From NCBI GenBank assembly GCA_030180135.1, contig CM058237.1:39825126-39889125 (forward strand): a stretch of DNA of 64,000 nucleotides. The letters are read 5' to 3'. The translations under genes and the position numbers were made by a program. Shown here piece after piece: positions 33,285 through 44,708 of the stretch (position 1 is its first letter; every line of letters starts with the position of its first letter). Below the pieces are notes generated by a model, which did not search any database, was not told where the DNA came from, and saw nothing but the letters and a program-made list of their open reading frames with translations. The stretch is from Orychophragmus violaceus. Lineage: Eukaryota > Streptophyta > Magnoliopsida > Brassicales > Brassicaceae.

Positions 33285-34335
33285 TTTGTTTTATATCGGT
33301 TTCACTGTATCGGCTTACGACAACCGATATAGTGCACGCAGGAGACGTGCAATTTTTATCCGAGACTTTATATCGACATGGATATCGGACTAGTCCACCG
33401 ATACCAGATTTACATTTAATTACAAAAATGCCACTACGACCAAAATACTCATATATTTGTACTTAGACCCAATTTTTGGGATCTATCTTCTACCTTGTAT
33501 TTTTCTTTGAACCTTTTTGAATCTAAAACAATTTCTAAATTTTTATTTTAAGTCTTAGTTAAGTATTGTTATCTCTTTAATTTATTTTCTCTAATCATGT
33601 TTTCTCACTTAATCTTTATAGATTTAGTTGAGAAAAGCATGATTAGTGAGTAGTTTCATTTGAGACTTATGGGTTAGGTAGATTAGGATGATTTAGAGTG
33701 GTTCATGGATGCTTAGGGCTTAATTATGGTTGATCCTTCCTATCTAAATGTGCTTATTGCTAGATTGACATTGATTAATTTGGTTTAGATGAATTGGGTT
33801 TTATTGCACACCATGTGTTCGATGAAATGCTAGATTGGATTTTGATGGGAATTTGCATGTTTTAGCTCATGAAAGTGAATGTCTAAAATGTTTATTAGCT
33901 TAAGAGAACTTGAGATTAATGCTTGCCTTGTTTTTATTCACAAATGAGAATTTGATCTTGACTAAGGATTAGGCAAAGTAATTAGTACCAAGAGATTTGA
34001 TTAATTAATTGATTAGTGTTCTTTGCTTAGGATTAGCATCTATGATGATTGTTTAAGCATCCTTGATAGCTCTAGATTGCCCAAATCATTGACCTTTACC
34101 CATTGGTCTTGCTTTTATTATTGATTTCTTGAGTTTGATCTTTGTTTGCTCATTTATTTGCTTGTTTGATTGTGTTTAGGTTGTTAGAACTTCAAATCTA
34201 AATTGTTTGCTTGACTTTCTTGGTTTAGTGCATTCCGATTGGTTTAATCCCTTCCCAATTATGGTTCGATACCTCTTGCTACAACGATAAGCAAGAGGAA
34301 TTGATACCTCTAGGATTTAAAAATCCTTGTTATCA

Positions 34336-34763
34336 ATTAGCAGCGGAAGATTTTGCAGATAATCGATATCACGAAGCACCTCAAACGTTGTGCCTCTACT
34401 GGTATCCACACGCACACAAACTGAACAGGAGGGATGCTAGTGCCTTTAGAGATCAGATCTCTTGAGAGGTTTCTCTTACTTGATGTGTCGATCGACACTG
34501 CCCCAGAAAATTGGTATCGAATGCATATCAAATATGCATTCATCAGATCATTACATTAATGATCAACCTCGTATACTACGTCCAGTTTGCTTAGGTGTGT
34601 GACCCTGTAGGATCATATAACACTAGCAATGAGTTCTAAACTCATTGATAATAAGTGGCTTCTAGCAAAGCATTATGACTGCCTAGTGTCATATGATTGT
34701 CTCATCTCGACAATACGACTTTCACTTAGAGTAAGCACAATAGATTTCAGGACATTCCCAACA
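34336..34763 (-). repeat. Second part of the 3' LTR of the minus-strand copia element
   Basis: The sequence from GCAGCGGAAGATTTTGCAGA matches 40055-40192 and ends at CATTCCCAACA; on the minus strand the LTR therefore begins TGTTGGGAATG. It contains the paired TGTCGATCGACAC motif (34484-34496). The polypurine tract CCAGTACAAGTGGTAGAT (minus) is adjacent at 34764-34781. Confidence 0.85.
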
Positions 34764-35556
34764 ATCTACCACTTGTACTGGAATCATCTATTCCTTTAAT
34801 CCCTTCGTCACTATATCTCGATCTGGCATAAGGCAAGATCTGTGTCACCCTTATTTAGCCAAGATCATGTTCATCGAACTCCGATTTATACTGACAAGAC
34901 AAACGACTGACAATCACCTCGTTTGAGTGTGGCCACACATTTCTCAGTATCAAATCTTCGATGGGCCCTGAGATATTTATCTCCTGTTATATAGGAGGGA
35001 CAAATCCCATCTTGTTCCATCCCTGTTTCTTAACACACTTCATGATACGCCCAATCAATGCCTTTATAGTCACCAGTTACGGCTGACGTTTGACAAGGTT
35101 AAAGCGGACCAATTCATATGTAAGAAAACATGATGAACTTAGGTCTAAGGACTATACTCTATAGTCGTAATGAAAACTCTCATGACACTTATATAACTAT
35201 CCCGTAGAGTTCTCATCAGTGGGTCATGTCCGATCCTGTGTTCTCCAACACATATCTATGTGATTGACTTTAATACTCTTATTAATGACTCCATGAAACT
35301 TAGTCATCAGTCACCTCACATACTAGCCTCACGCGGTTGTTAATGTCCCACTTTAACAACCTCGACCAGGGATCAACATAATTTATGTAATTTATTATCT
35401 ATAGGGTTTCATGATCAAGTCACATACTTGATGACCTATAAAATGTCATAAATTACTTTGGGACTATTATTTAATAACATAATTAAATAATACTGATGTC
35501 AGATTTTATTAACATAATCATATCATGTTTACACGAACATCGTATCATAACTAAAA

Positions 35557-35883
35557 TCAACAACAACAACTCCCACTAAAATTAAGATCACATCTTAAGA
35601 CATCTAATGCCTGTAGCAGTTGTCTGACCCTCATTCGCTCTTGCTCAGCGTGTGTCGAAGGACACTGCGTCTTGCTAAGAGTAATACCAAGAGTCATTTG
35701 CACGAAGCCCTTCTTGGAATCATGCATACTGGACTTGTGCAAGACCTTATCACCATAAGTGTCTTGACACAATCCAATTAGTTTGTCTAATCTATCTCCA
35801 TAGATTCTTATTCCAAGAATGTATACGGTTTCTCCCATAATTTTATCGAAAAACAACTTTCGAGTCAGGTCTTAATAGACTGA
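35557..35883 (-). pseudogene. Copia reverse-transcriptase end, with RNase H deleted
   Basis: The minus strand reads ETVYILGIRIYGDRLDKLIG, then KVLHKSSMHDSKKGFVQM and CPSTHAEQERMR, which matches the C-terminus of copia reverse transcriptase seen intact at 54605-55483. The next residues jump almost to the end of the polyprotein (TTALDVLRC-like), so an internal deletion has removed nearly the whole RNase H domain. Confidence 0.75.
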
Positions 35884-36299
35884 AACGATGGAACTTCATT
35901 TCCGAGAAGTAGTATCATACAATACTAGAAATGCAACTGCGCTCCCACTAGTCTTCTTGTAAACACACGGTTCCTCTTCGTTCCTGATGAAGTCAAACCT
36001 TTTGACCGCTTCATGAAAACGAAGACTCCAACTCCGAGATGCTTGCTTCGATCCATAAATGGATCGATGAATCTTGTATATCTTCCTAGCAGTATTAGGA
36101 TTAATGAAACCTTCAGGTTATGTCATGTACACATCCTTTTCAGAATTCCATTTTCGGAGTCAGGGCCCATCATTGCTTCTTCAAAATTCGCAGGCCCGTC
36201 ACTTTCAATGATCAACAGATCATGGCAATTAGTTACGAGAAATCCACATTTCTCGGGTTCGTGATGGATCCTTTCGGATCTGTGAGCTTCAGGTTTGTT

Positions 36300-36480
36300 T
36301 AAAAGTCGCGCACCGCGACCTAATTAACCAAGATTTAAACCATAGTTAATTAAGTCATAAACCAAAATAAATATTTTGGTTCGCGATATGTGTCGATCGA
36401 TACACCTTTGTGTCGATCGACACTTCCTCAGAAACTCACCATTTGAATGTATATCAAATATACATTCACCAGATCCTTTG
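36300..36480 (-). repeat. LTR-like insert with paired TCGATCGA palindromes
   Basis: Between linker-type pol sequence on either side lies about 180 bp with TGTCGATCGATACACC and TGTCGATCGACAC, followed by ATATCAAATATACATTCA. The same order is found in the LTR at about 34480-34550 and again in the leader near 39840-39860, so a small piece of LTR or leader has been copied into the pol region. Confidence 0.55.
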
Positions 36481-36508
36481 CAAACTTCAGGCACCACAGG
36501 TGCAGGTT

Positions 36509-36835
36509 CTACAACTCTTTATAGATCCAACTGTTGTTCTTCCTCATCAGGTTGAGCAGCCTCCTGTGATTTTTCGAATTTCTTCGAGTTGTACTTTTAC
36601 TCCCACTGTTCCTCCTGGAAAGAAAATCTTTCTCAAGAAAAACAAAGTTCCGAGCAACAAACATTTTGTTCTTGGACCGGTTGTAAAAGTAACATGCCTT
36701 GGTCTCCTTAGGATAACCAATGAAGTGGCATTCATCGGATTTGGGTGAGAGCTTATTAGAGATTAAACGTTTTTCATAAGCCTCACAACCCCAAATCTTC
36801 ATGAAAGACAATTTAGGAACATTTCCAGTCCACAT
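36509..36835 (-). pseudogene. Copia integrase C-terminal fragment
   Basis: On the minus strand the fragment reads MKIWGCEAYEKRLISNKLSP and GYPKETKACYFYNRSKNKMF, then ARNFVFLEKDFL. This is the conserved region following the integrase core in the copia copy at 59800-60000. It is separated from the earlier integrase piece by degraded sequence, so no full integrase can be made. Confidence 0.75.
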
Positions 36836-37227
36836 CTTATGTGGTGTCTTTGCAACTAATTTTATGGAACCCTATTTAGTGTAAACGCAGACGTTTCTAG
36901 AGCGTATTCTTATAAGGATAATGGAAGATCTAAGTGACTCATCATTGATCGAACCATATCTAATAAAGTCTGATTTAGGAGGAGTGAATTGTGAAACAAT
37001 TTCACAATCTCTCAGATGATCACTAAATTCTTGACTTAAGTATTCACCTCCATGATCTCATCGTAGAGCTTTAATACTTTTGCCAAATTGATTCCGTACT
37101 TCATTCTGGAACTCCTTGATCCTTTTCAAAAGTTTCCGACTTATGTCTCATTAATAAGACATAACCGTACCTACTGAAACATCAGTAAAGGTAATGAAGT
37201 ACTGAAAATTTCCCTTAGCACTAGCGC

Positions 37228-37602
37228 TCATCGGGCCATGCACATTCGTGTGTATAAAGCCCAATAAGCCTCTGGCCCTTTCATTTTATTCGTTCGCAAT
37301 CCGTGTCGATCGATGCACATCTTGTGTCGATCGACACTACCTTTGTTGAAAGGGGCCTTTGTCGTTTTTCCCAATAAACAAGGTTCGCATTTCTCACATG
37401 ATTCATAATCAAATTTGCCCAAAAGTCCATCACTATGGAGCTTCTGAATCTGTTTCTCATTTATTTGGTCCAAACGACAATGCCAAGGAAAAATTTGATT
37501 CGTGTCATTTGACTTGAATCTCTTGGTATTAATGTTATAGTTAGGCACGCTTTGTTTTAGAACATAAGATCCATTCTCTAATGGACCGCTACTATAGTAC
37601 AT
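37228..37602 (-). pseudogene. Copia GAG-pre-integrase fragment
   Basis: PWHCRLDQINEKQIQKLHSD and ESCEKCEPCLLGKTTKAPF hold the His-His-Cys-Cys zinc site that begins copia integrase (the intact relative reads HCRLGHISEKRIKRLHSNG). After KAPFNKG the frame runs through an inserted pair of TGTCGATCGA-type repeats (37302-37342) and back to GPEAYWALYT, so the integrase core is disrupted. Confidence 0.75.
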
Positions 37603-37855
37603 ATCATTGTAATCAAATGAATAACATTTATTCTTAATTTGAAAACTGATATCCTTCCATATCCAAAAAAGGAATAGAATTAATGTTTCTGCTCAAAGCA
37701 GGTACATAGCAGCAATTTTAAGTTCTAAACTATGCCAGAAGATAAAGACAAACAAATGTTCCCACGGCCAATACATCAACTCTTGCTCCATTTCCACGCG
37801 CAGGTTCACTTGTCCTTTCTCCATAGTCCTACTGTTGCTCAGGCCCTGCATATTT

Positions 37856-38806
37856 TCACAAAATATGAGCACCACAGCCGGTATCCAATACCCAATAAGT
37901 AGAACCATAAGAAGTAACATTTACTTCTATAACATAAATACCTGAAGAAGAAGTCTCGTACGTCTTCTTCATCTTCTCATAATCTTCCATGAATTTCTTG
38001 CAATTTCTTTTCAAATGCCCATAACCATTACAATAATGGCACTTATCATCTTTAGAAGGACCAGACTTAACCTTAGGAGCATGGTTAGACTCGCTTGGAT
38101 TCACAATCGAGCTCGTCTTGCCATCACCTTTGGTCTTACCAAGTTTCTTAAACTTATTACCCTTTTGTACCATAAGGACATTTGGGGTGTCCTTCTTGAT
38201 GTTAGGTTCAGCAGTCTTGAGCATCCCATGCAACTCAGTCAAAGTCTTTGTCAAGTTGTTCATGTTATAGTTCATAACAAACTGATCATAGCTTGACGGT
38301 AGTGACTGCAGAATGATGTCAGTAGCCAACTCTTGGCTAATGGGACAATCCAGTTTCCCTAGGTTATCAATATAACCCATCATCTTAATGACATGAGGAC
38401 TAACTGGTTCGTCCTTTGGTAGCTTGCACTCAATTAGAGACTTAACCGTCTGGTATCTCTGAGTTCGTGCCTGCTCCTGAAACATGATTTTCAGGCCAGT
38501 GATCATCTCTATTGGCGACTCCACGTACTCATATTGCTTCTGCAAGTCCGAGTTCATGGTAGCCAACATGAGACAACATACATCAACCACATCATTTGAA
38601 TGCTTATCCCAAGCATCCTTTTCTGACTGCCAGGCATTTGCTCGGTATTTCTTAGGGAGAACTTTCTCAAGGACATAATCCTTTTTCTCCTGTTTGAGAA
38701 CAATTCTCAAGTTCCGATACCATTCAAGAAAGTTGGATCCATTTAACTTGTCCTTCTCAAGGACGGTTCGCAGGGAGAAATTGTTATGATGGTTTGTGCT
38801 AGACAT
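37856..38806 (-). pseudogene. Copia gag and protease start, frameshifted at the end
   Basis: From the ATG at 38806 the frame has NGSNFLEWYRNLRIVLKQEK, LQSLPSSYDQFVMNYNMNN and the zinc knuckle CHYCNGYGHLKRNC, then the protease motif VLDTGCGAHI. Just after this the frame changes (CENMQGLSNSRTMEKGQV continues in another frame, 37693-37860) and protease is lost. The upstream TTTTCAG ending at 38809 is the candidate splice acceptor. Length and order match the gag of the plus-strand copies. Gag itself is open; pol is not. Confidence 0.75.
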
Positions 38807-39922
38807 AGCTGAAAACAAGAAAGGTTTAGTTATGATGTTCAAGAAATGAGAAATCTTAACTATTAAGAAAACTCGCATTATATTCAAACAATGTTTCCTC
38901 AAATGAATATAATGATCCAAGACCCATACTTCACTAAACTTGAGTGAGCCACTGGCTATCACCCAAATTTTAGCTATCTAGGTAAGCAACAACTTTGCTA
39001 GTTATATCCAATATAACTCTTGGTTGTGGATTGACATCTCATGTCCAATCCACCTGATGTCTCTAGGCCCACAACGATTTTGATAGCCCATTCAAGTAAA
39101 CCAATCTTTTGAGTCATGTAATTGTTGACGTTTTGCACTGCAAGTCCATCAACACGATTACTTCCTGTCTTACTCATGTAATTGTGGACATCTTGCACTG
39201 CAAGTCTATCGCACAATGAAACAAGTCTCGACAGTTGACAAGATTGGAAAGACATCTAAATATACTTGATATTTAGTTGAGGAACAGAACTTTTAATCCA
39301 ATATACATATCATATATGTATCTTAGAAGGATTGTAATTTATTAAAACAACTAATTTTCTTATGTTTTAATTGTTCTAAGAATTTGGGTTAAGTTTGATT
39401 CGGTTCTGTGATGTCAGGTTCAATAACCGAAATCACCAGAGACTGTGTCGACCGATGCTACTTTAGTGTCGATCGATACACTTCTACCGAAACCAATTTG
39501 CGATAACCAATCAATCCAATTGATCCGGTTTTGACAACCGGTCAGTGTCGATCGACGCTACATTAGCGTCGGTCGATACCAACCAAACCAATCGCAATAA
39601 ACCGTTCTTAGCGTTTAACCATAATCAACCAAGCTCGATAACCGGTCCAATCCAATTGAACCGATTCATCAATTTCGCGAGGTTTGTGTCGATCTTCACT
39701 AGGCAAAACCTAAGTTTTATTCGGGTTTTCGCTCTGTGTCGATCGACGCAGGATTGGCATCGATCGACACCATGCGAAAAACCCTAAAACGTTTTCGAAC
39801 AAAAACCCTAGCCGAGATTATTTGATCAAAAACTCAATTTTAGCATGCATATCAAATATACAGTGATCCAGATTCAACTAATCTAATCAACATGCTACAG
39901 GATTCAATAGAATAAACCCTAA
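38807..39922 (-). other. Leader of the minus-strand copia element
   Basis: Non-coding. It contains at least six TGTCGAYCGAYRC-type palindromes arranged in pairs (39440-39480, 39545-39580 and 39730-39770) separated by AT-rich text with CCGGTT words. The candidate intron runs from the donor at 40042 to 38809. Confidence 0.5.
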
Positions 39923-39935
39923 GGCTCTGATACCA
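39923..39935 (-). promoter_or_regulatory. Primer-binding site of the minus-strand copia element
   Basis: On the minus strand TGGTATCAGAGCC follows the LTR end CCTTCA by one base, complementary to initiator tRNA-Met. Confidence 0.85.
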
Positions 39936-39936
39936 C

Positions 39937-40192
39937 TGAAGGAATTTCTAGCAGATCCTAATCCAATTAGGTAATCCTGGTCTGAATTCCAAGCTTAGGA
40001 TCTAGGGTTCATATAATCGAATCATTAGGATCTCATGATTACCTGGTTATTAGCAGCGGAAGATTTTGCAGATAATCGAGATCACGAAGCACATCAAACG
40101 CTGTGCCTCTACTGATATCCACACGCACACAAACTGAACAGGAGGGATGCTAGCGCCTTTAGAGATCAGATCTCTCGAGAGGTTTCTCTTAC
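39937..40192 (-). repeat. 5' LTR of the minus-strand copia element, truncated
   Basis: Matches the U5 and part of U3/R of the 3' LTR (25519-25635 plus 34336-34480) with scattered substitutions, for example AGGTAATCC against AGGCAATCC. The match ends at GAGGTTTCTCTTAC; the expected outer end ...CCCAACA is not found. On the minus strand CCAG followed by GTAATCATGAG is the candidate splice donor. Confidence 0.8.
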
Positions 40193-40293
40193 CGTTCTGG
40201 TGGCTGTGAATTAGGTTAGATTAGTGTTTAGGTCGACCGTATATTTTAATTAGGAATTATATTGGACTAATGTTTAGACAAGAGTCAACAGAC

Positions 40294-41351
40294 AACGAAA
40301 ATCAACGAAAATCGAATAAACTTTCGAAATGACAAGTCACATGCGATGCAATCATGAAGGCGATCTTTTCCTCAACAACGTACGAGAGTGTATTTGTTGA
40401 TTTTCTTTTCAATTAGGTTTAATGTCTTGCTTGGCATTCTCTATTACTGAAGATACGTGATCTAATTAATCTCTTCTAGAGAATGATGCTATTTAGAATT
40501 TCTTTGTTCGTCAGTTACTACGACGGTTCTTATTCTTCTTCTTGTTGAAGATAGATGATTTCAAATTTGATACATAAGTGGGACGGTTTTCCAACGTCAT
40601 TGTATCGTCTATCTCCGTTTTGGAAGTTATCCACTCCGATGAAAACATTTCAATTAAAAAGGGATCTCTTTCTATTGGATTGATGATGAAGATATCTTCC
40701 TTATACTCATTGGCAGTTTTTCTGGGATGATCTTTGATGGTGGAGTTATTCTGGATATCTTCAAACTCTTCAGTTTTTCTATCTCCAATAATTTTTCTAT
40801 GCTACATACAATTTCCGACGGTTTATGGGTTTGTCTCTTAATGGCTTTACTTTGGAAGGAAACACCATGGAAACCACCATGGAAAAGATAACATCTTGGA
40901 GATAAGGATGCATTTTCTTTGTTGTATGGCGATGTTCTTATAATCGCTGAAAATTGGCAATTCCAATATTTGTTTCTATCGAAAGAATCAATAGATTGGA
41001 TTCTTAATCATAGAACATCTATAGATCTAAATTTGACATTGGCCAATGTAATACAACAAAGGAAACTGATGTTTGAAGTACAAGTGATAGCCAATGTTAT
41101 AAATGACATCAAATCGAAAGTGAAGATGAAGAAAGCAAAAAAACAGAATTGATATTCTGTTAGCTAGTAAGAAATTTTGGGGTAAATCATCCTCAATATT
41201 TATTTCTTATGCTTTATTATGTTTTCAATTTTTAATAATGTATTATGTTGTAATTTTAGTATTTTATGTACCCTTTGATGTAACTTCATATTTTATATAA
41301 ATAAAATAGATGTTAAAAAAAGGCAAGAATCAACAGGTTGACAAAAAAAGA
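40294..41351 (+). mobile_element. Short retroposon, 1.06 kb, with 18-bp target duplication
   Basis: AGACAAGAGTCAACAGAC occurs at 40276-40293 and at 41352-41369. The unit ends in an A-rich tail (AAAAAAAGG...GACAAAAAAAGA, 41316-41351) preceded by a TGTAATTTTAGT/ATAAATAAAATAG polyadenylation-type region. One frame (40919-41152) ends in KVKMKKAKKQN but has no known domain, and no reverse transcriptase is seen. It is either a 5'-truncated LINE or a retroposed transcript. Confidence 0.7.
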
Positions 41352-41369
41352 AGACAAGAGTCAACAGAC

Positions 41370-42828
41370 CTAAGATTATTTAAATTCATTTCACATTAAG
41401 TGTAAGTCGAAGCTAAATAAATTCCATAGTATTTTAGATTAAAATAACACCACAGATGCTGAAAAATATTTAACTATTTATCATTTAGATATATGGAAAA
41501 AAAAATGGATAAGAAGATTAGATAAAAGAAATTGCATTTGAGTGAGTAGTGAACCCAAAAAATATATTATTCATTAGTCTGCCTTTTGATAAATGGTAAT
41601 GATTAAAAGTGTAGATAAAATAAATTTAAAAACATCGATAAAAGAATAAATTCGGATAAAGTACATTGTTACTTTATAATAAATATAGAAATATGACATA
41701 AATATACATGAGTGGATTTAAAAAATTAAAGTAACATATATAAATTGAAAGACTTAAAAATAAACAGTAACATTCTTTTATTTTGAAAATAATGATTGTA
41801 AGCAAATTAGACTAATCATAGAATTTGAAAATGTATAAAAAACATATATTCAGTTGTGTTATTAAAACACATATTTATTTTTATTTATGCTATGATTTTA
41901 TCTATTTTTAAATAGTTATATTCAAAAATTGAACATCACATTATAAATATACATTTTTTTGAAAAATAACACCCAAATAATAATTAAAACTTAGAACATA
42001 TAAAAATAAATCATATCTTAATAAATATATTATATCATAATATAAAATTTAGTAAACTTCATATGGCCAAGTTTTTAGAGTGACTAGGATCATCAAAGAA
42101 ACATTGTTTCACGAATTAGAGGCAAATCTCAAAACAACTAAGGTAATTTAAAGTATCAAATCATCATTAAATTATTTTGTAAGTTGTATTATTAAATTAT
42201 TAACCACACACAGGCTGTACAAAATATTAAAACAGAAGATGGGGACATCCATCCTACTTTCCATAGTTCTAGAATAGGCAGTGAACTTGAGACTAAAATA
42301 ACTCTAAGACCAGAGATGCAGCAAAAGAGCTTGAAGACCATGATGAAAAAGAGGTCAAGAAGATGCATGTCATAAACAATATTTGGAGTTTAGTCTCTAA
42401 ATAATAATTATAATATGATGACCCACATCTCCAAACTCTATTTTTAATAACTTTTCCTCGGCTACATTTTAAAAGGTTTAATTATCTTCTTTGTTATTAC
42501 TGTTATGAAGAGATCAATAAATTAAGCTTATTCCAGTATCGTATTAATATAATAAGTTTTTTACATAGCTTTTAAGGCGTGCTATATAGAAAAAGAATAT
42601 TAGTTTTTTGTGTTACGATGGAAAACATTTACATTAAATAATCATTTTATAATAAAGAAGCAGTTAGATACTCCTATGTAAATAAATTATTCCTAATTTG
42701 AAAATATAACTATTTTACTTTAACTATAAAACAAAAAGATCATAAATCAAATGTATTTAGAGAAAAATATTTACACAAAAAATATTTAGAATAAATTTGC
42801 GGCGTAGCGCGGACATATACCTTATTTA
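41370..42828. mobile_element. AT-rich debris ending in a decayed Helitron-type 3' end
   Basis: No gene is visible. At 42797-42826 TTTGCGGCGTAGCGCGGACA, then TATACCTTA, resembles the hairpin and end of the Helitron units at 12145 and 18220 (GCGTAGCGCGGACATACACC), but CTAG is replaced by CTTA. The 5' end cannot be placed; the retroposon at 40294-41351 probably inserted in the same unit. Confidence 0.4.
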
Positions 42829-42920
42829 TTTTAATGGGTTTAACTTTATTTATAATTTGTTTATTTTAAATTTTATTGGGCTGATAAATAATTCACATAG
42901 TTACTAGATTACTTATATTA

Positions 42921-43761
42921 GCAGAAGACTAACATAACATGTCACAAGTTGATAGACATAAGCCGCTTCTCTCTCTTTCTTTTTCTTGAGAGAGAAAACT
43001 CTCTCTCTCGTTTCTCCTCATCGATCCCTCTTCTCCGATCAAGATATTCAGAGGGAGATGGGAACGAGTCGAGTGTTGCAACGGTTATTCTTTCATGTTT
43101 ATATCCATCCTTGTGTGCCCGATCGAGACAGGTTTCTTTGGCTTTGTTGTTTATCTTTCTCACTCTCTGTTCGGTTTGTTTTGTTTGCGATTGAATAAGG
43201 TTTCCGGCTTCGCTCACTGGATTGCTCCCATCGAACCTTTCCGATTAATATTGGAACTCTAGCGATCTCTCGTCCCGGCTTTCTTCACGTCGCAGTAGCT
43301 GTGTTCTTTGCTTTCTTCCTCGGTGACTTTGCGATCTCGGAGTCATTTCTTCGCAGCTATGTACCACCTCTGGCTATGAGAGTCTAATGGCCAAATCACA
43401 GTGTATTTGGCCGGCAGCGGAGCTTTCGTGGCGTGAAGTTTTTTGGCTAGATCGTTGAAGCCGTGTTCTCCTATAAGCAGCTCATCTCCGGCGGTATCTC
43501 TTTGGATCGGAGGATCGGCAACTTGGGTATTTTGTGTTGCAGAGCGGTGGAGCCGTCGTGCCGTCCAGTGGTTCCTTGGATCTCACCTGAGCGGTGGATG
43601 CATGTCGGCTTTCTTCTCGTGCGGCCACATGGATTTTTTAGTCTTATCTTTGATTGAGCTTATATGGGCATCACTCTTTGTCTCTCTATGGGACTTTCTA
43701 TGTATTATCCTTGTTGTACATTTGCCCTTTTGGGCCTCTGCAATGCCAAGATGAAAAAAAA
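42921..43761 (+). mobile_element. Poly-A retroposon, 841 bp (Sadhu-like size)
   Basis: ATTACTTATATTA is duplicated at 42908-42920 and 43762-43774. The unit ends AAGATGAAAAAAAA. The 5' part has CT clusters and a GC-rich middle, the 3' part is T-rich (TTGTTGTACATTTGCCCTTT). Frames inside (42986-43198, 43443-43754) show no domain. Length, composition and poly-A end fit the non-coding Sadhu retroposons of Brassicaceae, though a retroposed gene transcript cannot be excluded. Confidence 0.7.
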
Positions 43762-43774
43762 ATTACTTATATTA

Positions 43775-44412
43775 AATTATTGTTTTAATTATTCGGTTTA
43801 ATAACAAAGGTCGGATCACAAACGAAAGTAGAGAGAGTGAGAGGGGTAAACTTCTCTTGTAGCCTTATGGCTTTAAAAGAAATCCCACATACCCATGTAT
43901 AATCTCTCATACCCTTCCCACTTTAATGAAGTGAAAATTTGGGATGGAGAAATTGGTGGTCCGAAATTGGTTGGGAAATTGGATTGAGTTGGGATTGAAT
44001 TACAGATTGCATGGGGAAATTGATTGGAAAATTAAATTGGTTTATGAAAAAAACCCAAAAAAGAATCCGGCTCTCGCCAATTTGCGGGTCCGTCGGCGCC
44101 GTCGCCTCGTGTCTCCGACCACCATGCGCCGCCTCCGTCGTGCTCCATCACCATTGGGACTACCAATTGAGTATAAATGCATTCCAGAGATAGAAACGGT
44201 GTGTATTGTAAGCATATTTTGGCCGCGGAAATCGATTGAAACTGGAATTTGTGTTCCTGTTGCAGGAGAACTGGGGACAATTAATGCAACTGATGTATTT
44301 TGTATAACAAGTAAAACAGGTATAAATGGTACAATTAGTACAACTAGTACAACTAGTAAAACTAAGAATCGTTCTGTATAACCGGTATAACTGAGGACAA
44401 CTTGTGTAAAAC
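43775..44412 (+). other. Spacer with a 145-codon frame of unknown nature and a minisatellite tail
   Basis: An open frame at 43944-44381 begins MEKLVVRNWLGNWIELG and includes an arginine-rich middle; I recognise no family and both strands are open across 44042-44458, so coding is doubtful. From 44302 the sequence is GTAAAACAGGTATAA/GTACAACTAGT-type minisatellite, related to the repeat at 45742-46038. Confidence 0.35.
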
Positions 44413-44637
44413 TCGATGTGAGTCTCTGTTTTTCGAAGAGACTTGTAATGATGTGCATCTTTCTTGGGTTTGTAGAGCGACGGCTTATCTTCCTTCTTTA
44501 TCCCCTGCATTAAATGGAGCATTAAAATGTTCCGTTTAATGCAGGGGACAAATAAGAAAGACAAGTCGTCGCTCTACAAACCCAAGAAAGATGATGAGCA
44601 TCATTACGTCTCTTCGAAAAACAGAGACTCACATCGA
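44413..44637. repeat. Long inverted repeat (hairpin) made from the F-box gene's 5' flank
   Basis: The left arm (44413 to about 44523) and right arm (about 44527-44637) are reverse complements with few mismatches. Shared words include TCGATGTGAGTCTCTGTTTT, TCTTTCTTGGGTTTGTAGAG and CCCCTGCATTAAA. The loop is only a few bases (TTAA region near 44522-44526). The right arm is the upstream flank of F-box copy 1, and the same sequence lies upstream of copy 2 (46955-47030). Confidence 0.85.
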
Positions 44638-44708
44638 TTGGGTCTCCGAAGCCGGCGAACCGTCACATCTCTGCGTCTTATGGACGCTACCCAAACAAAT
44701 TATGGGTC

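Larger units (their letters stand above)
25636..34335. mobile_element. Solo LTR (about 1.4 kb) interrupted by a copia element
   Basis: ATTAG is duplicated at 25631-25635 and 34336-34340. The unit between them begins TGATAGATGG and ends TTGTTATCA, a TG...CA pair with short inverted ends. After removing the nested copia element and its TTTGT duplication (25989-33289) about 1.4 kb remain (25636-25988 and 33290-34335), with no coding motif, as expected for a solo LTR left by LTR-LTR recombination. The parent family is not identified. Confidence 0.8.
25519..40192 (-). mobile_element. Ty1/copia element on the minus strand, split by nested insertions
   Basis: Reading leftward: partial 5' LTR (about 40192-39937), primer-binding site (39935-39923), leader, gag (38806-37856), degraded integrase (37602-37228 and 36835-36509), a reverse-transcriptase fragment (35856-35557), polypurine tract (34780-34764) and 3' LTR (34763-34336 plus 25635-25519). 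It inserted in the RNase H region of the gypsy element. The right LTR is truncated near 40192 and the remainder of the gypsy element is not found beyond it, so a deletion removed both. RNase H is largely deleted. Confidence 0.85.

Noticed and set aside
38015..38296. Plus-strand frame in the minus-strand gag
   Set aside because: Shadow of the copia gag coding region.
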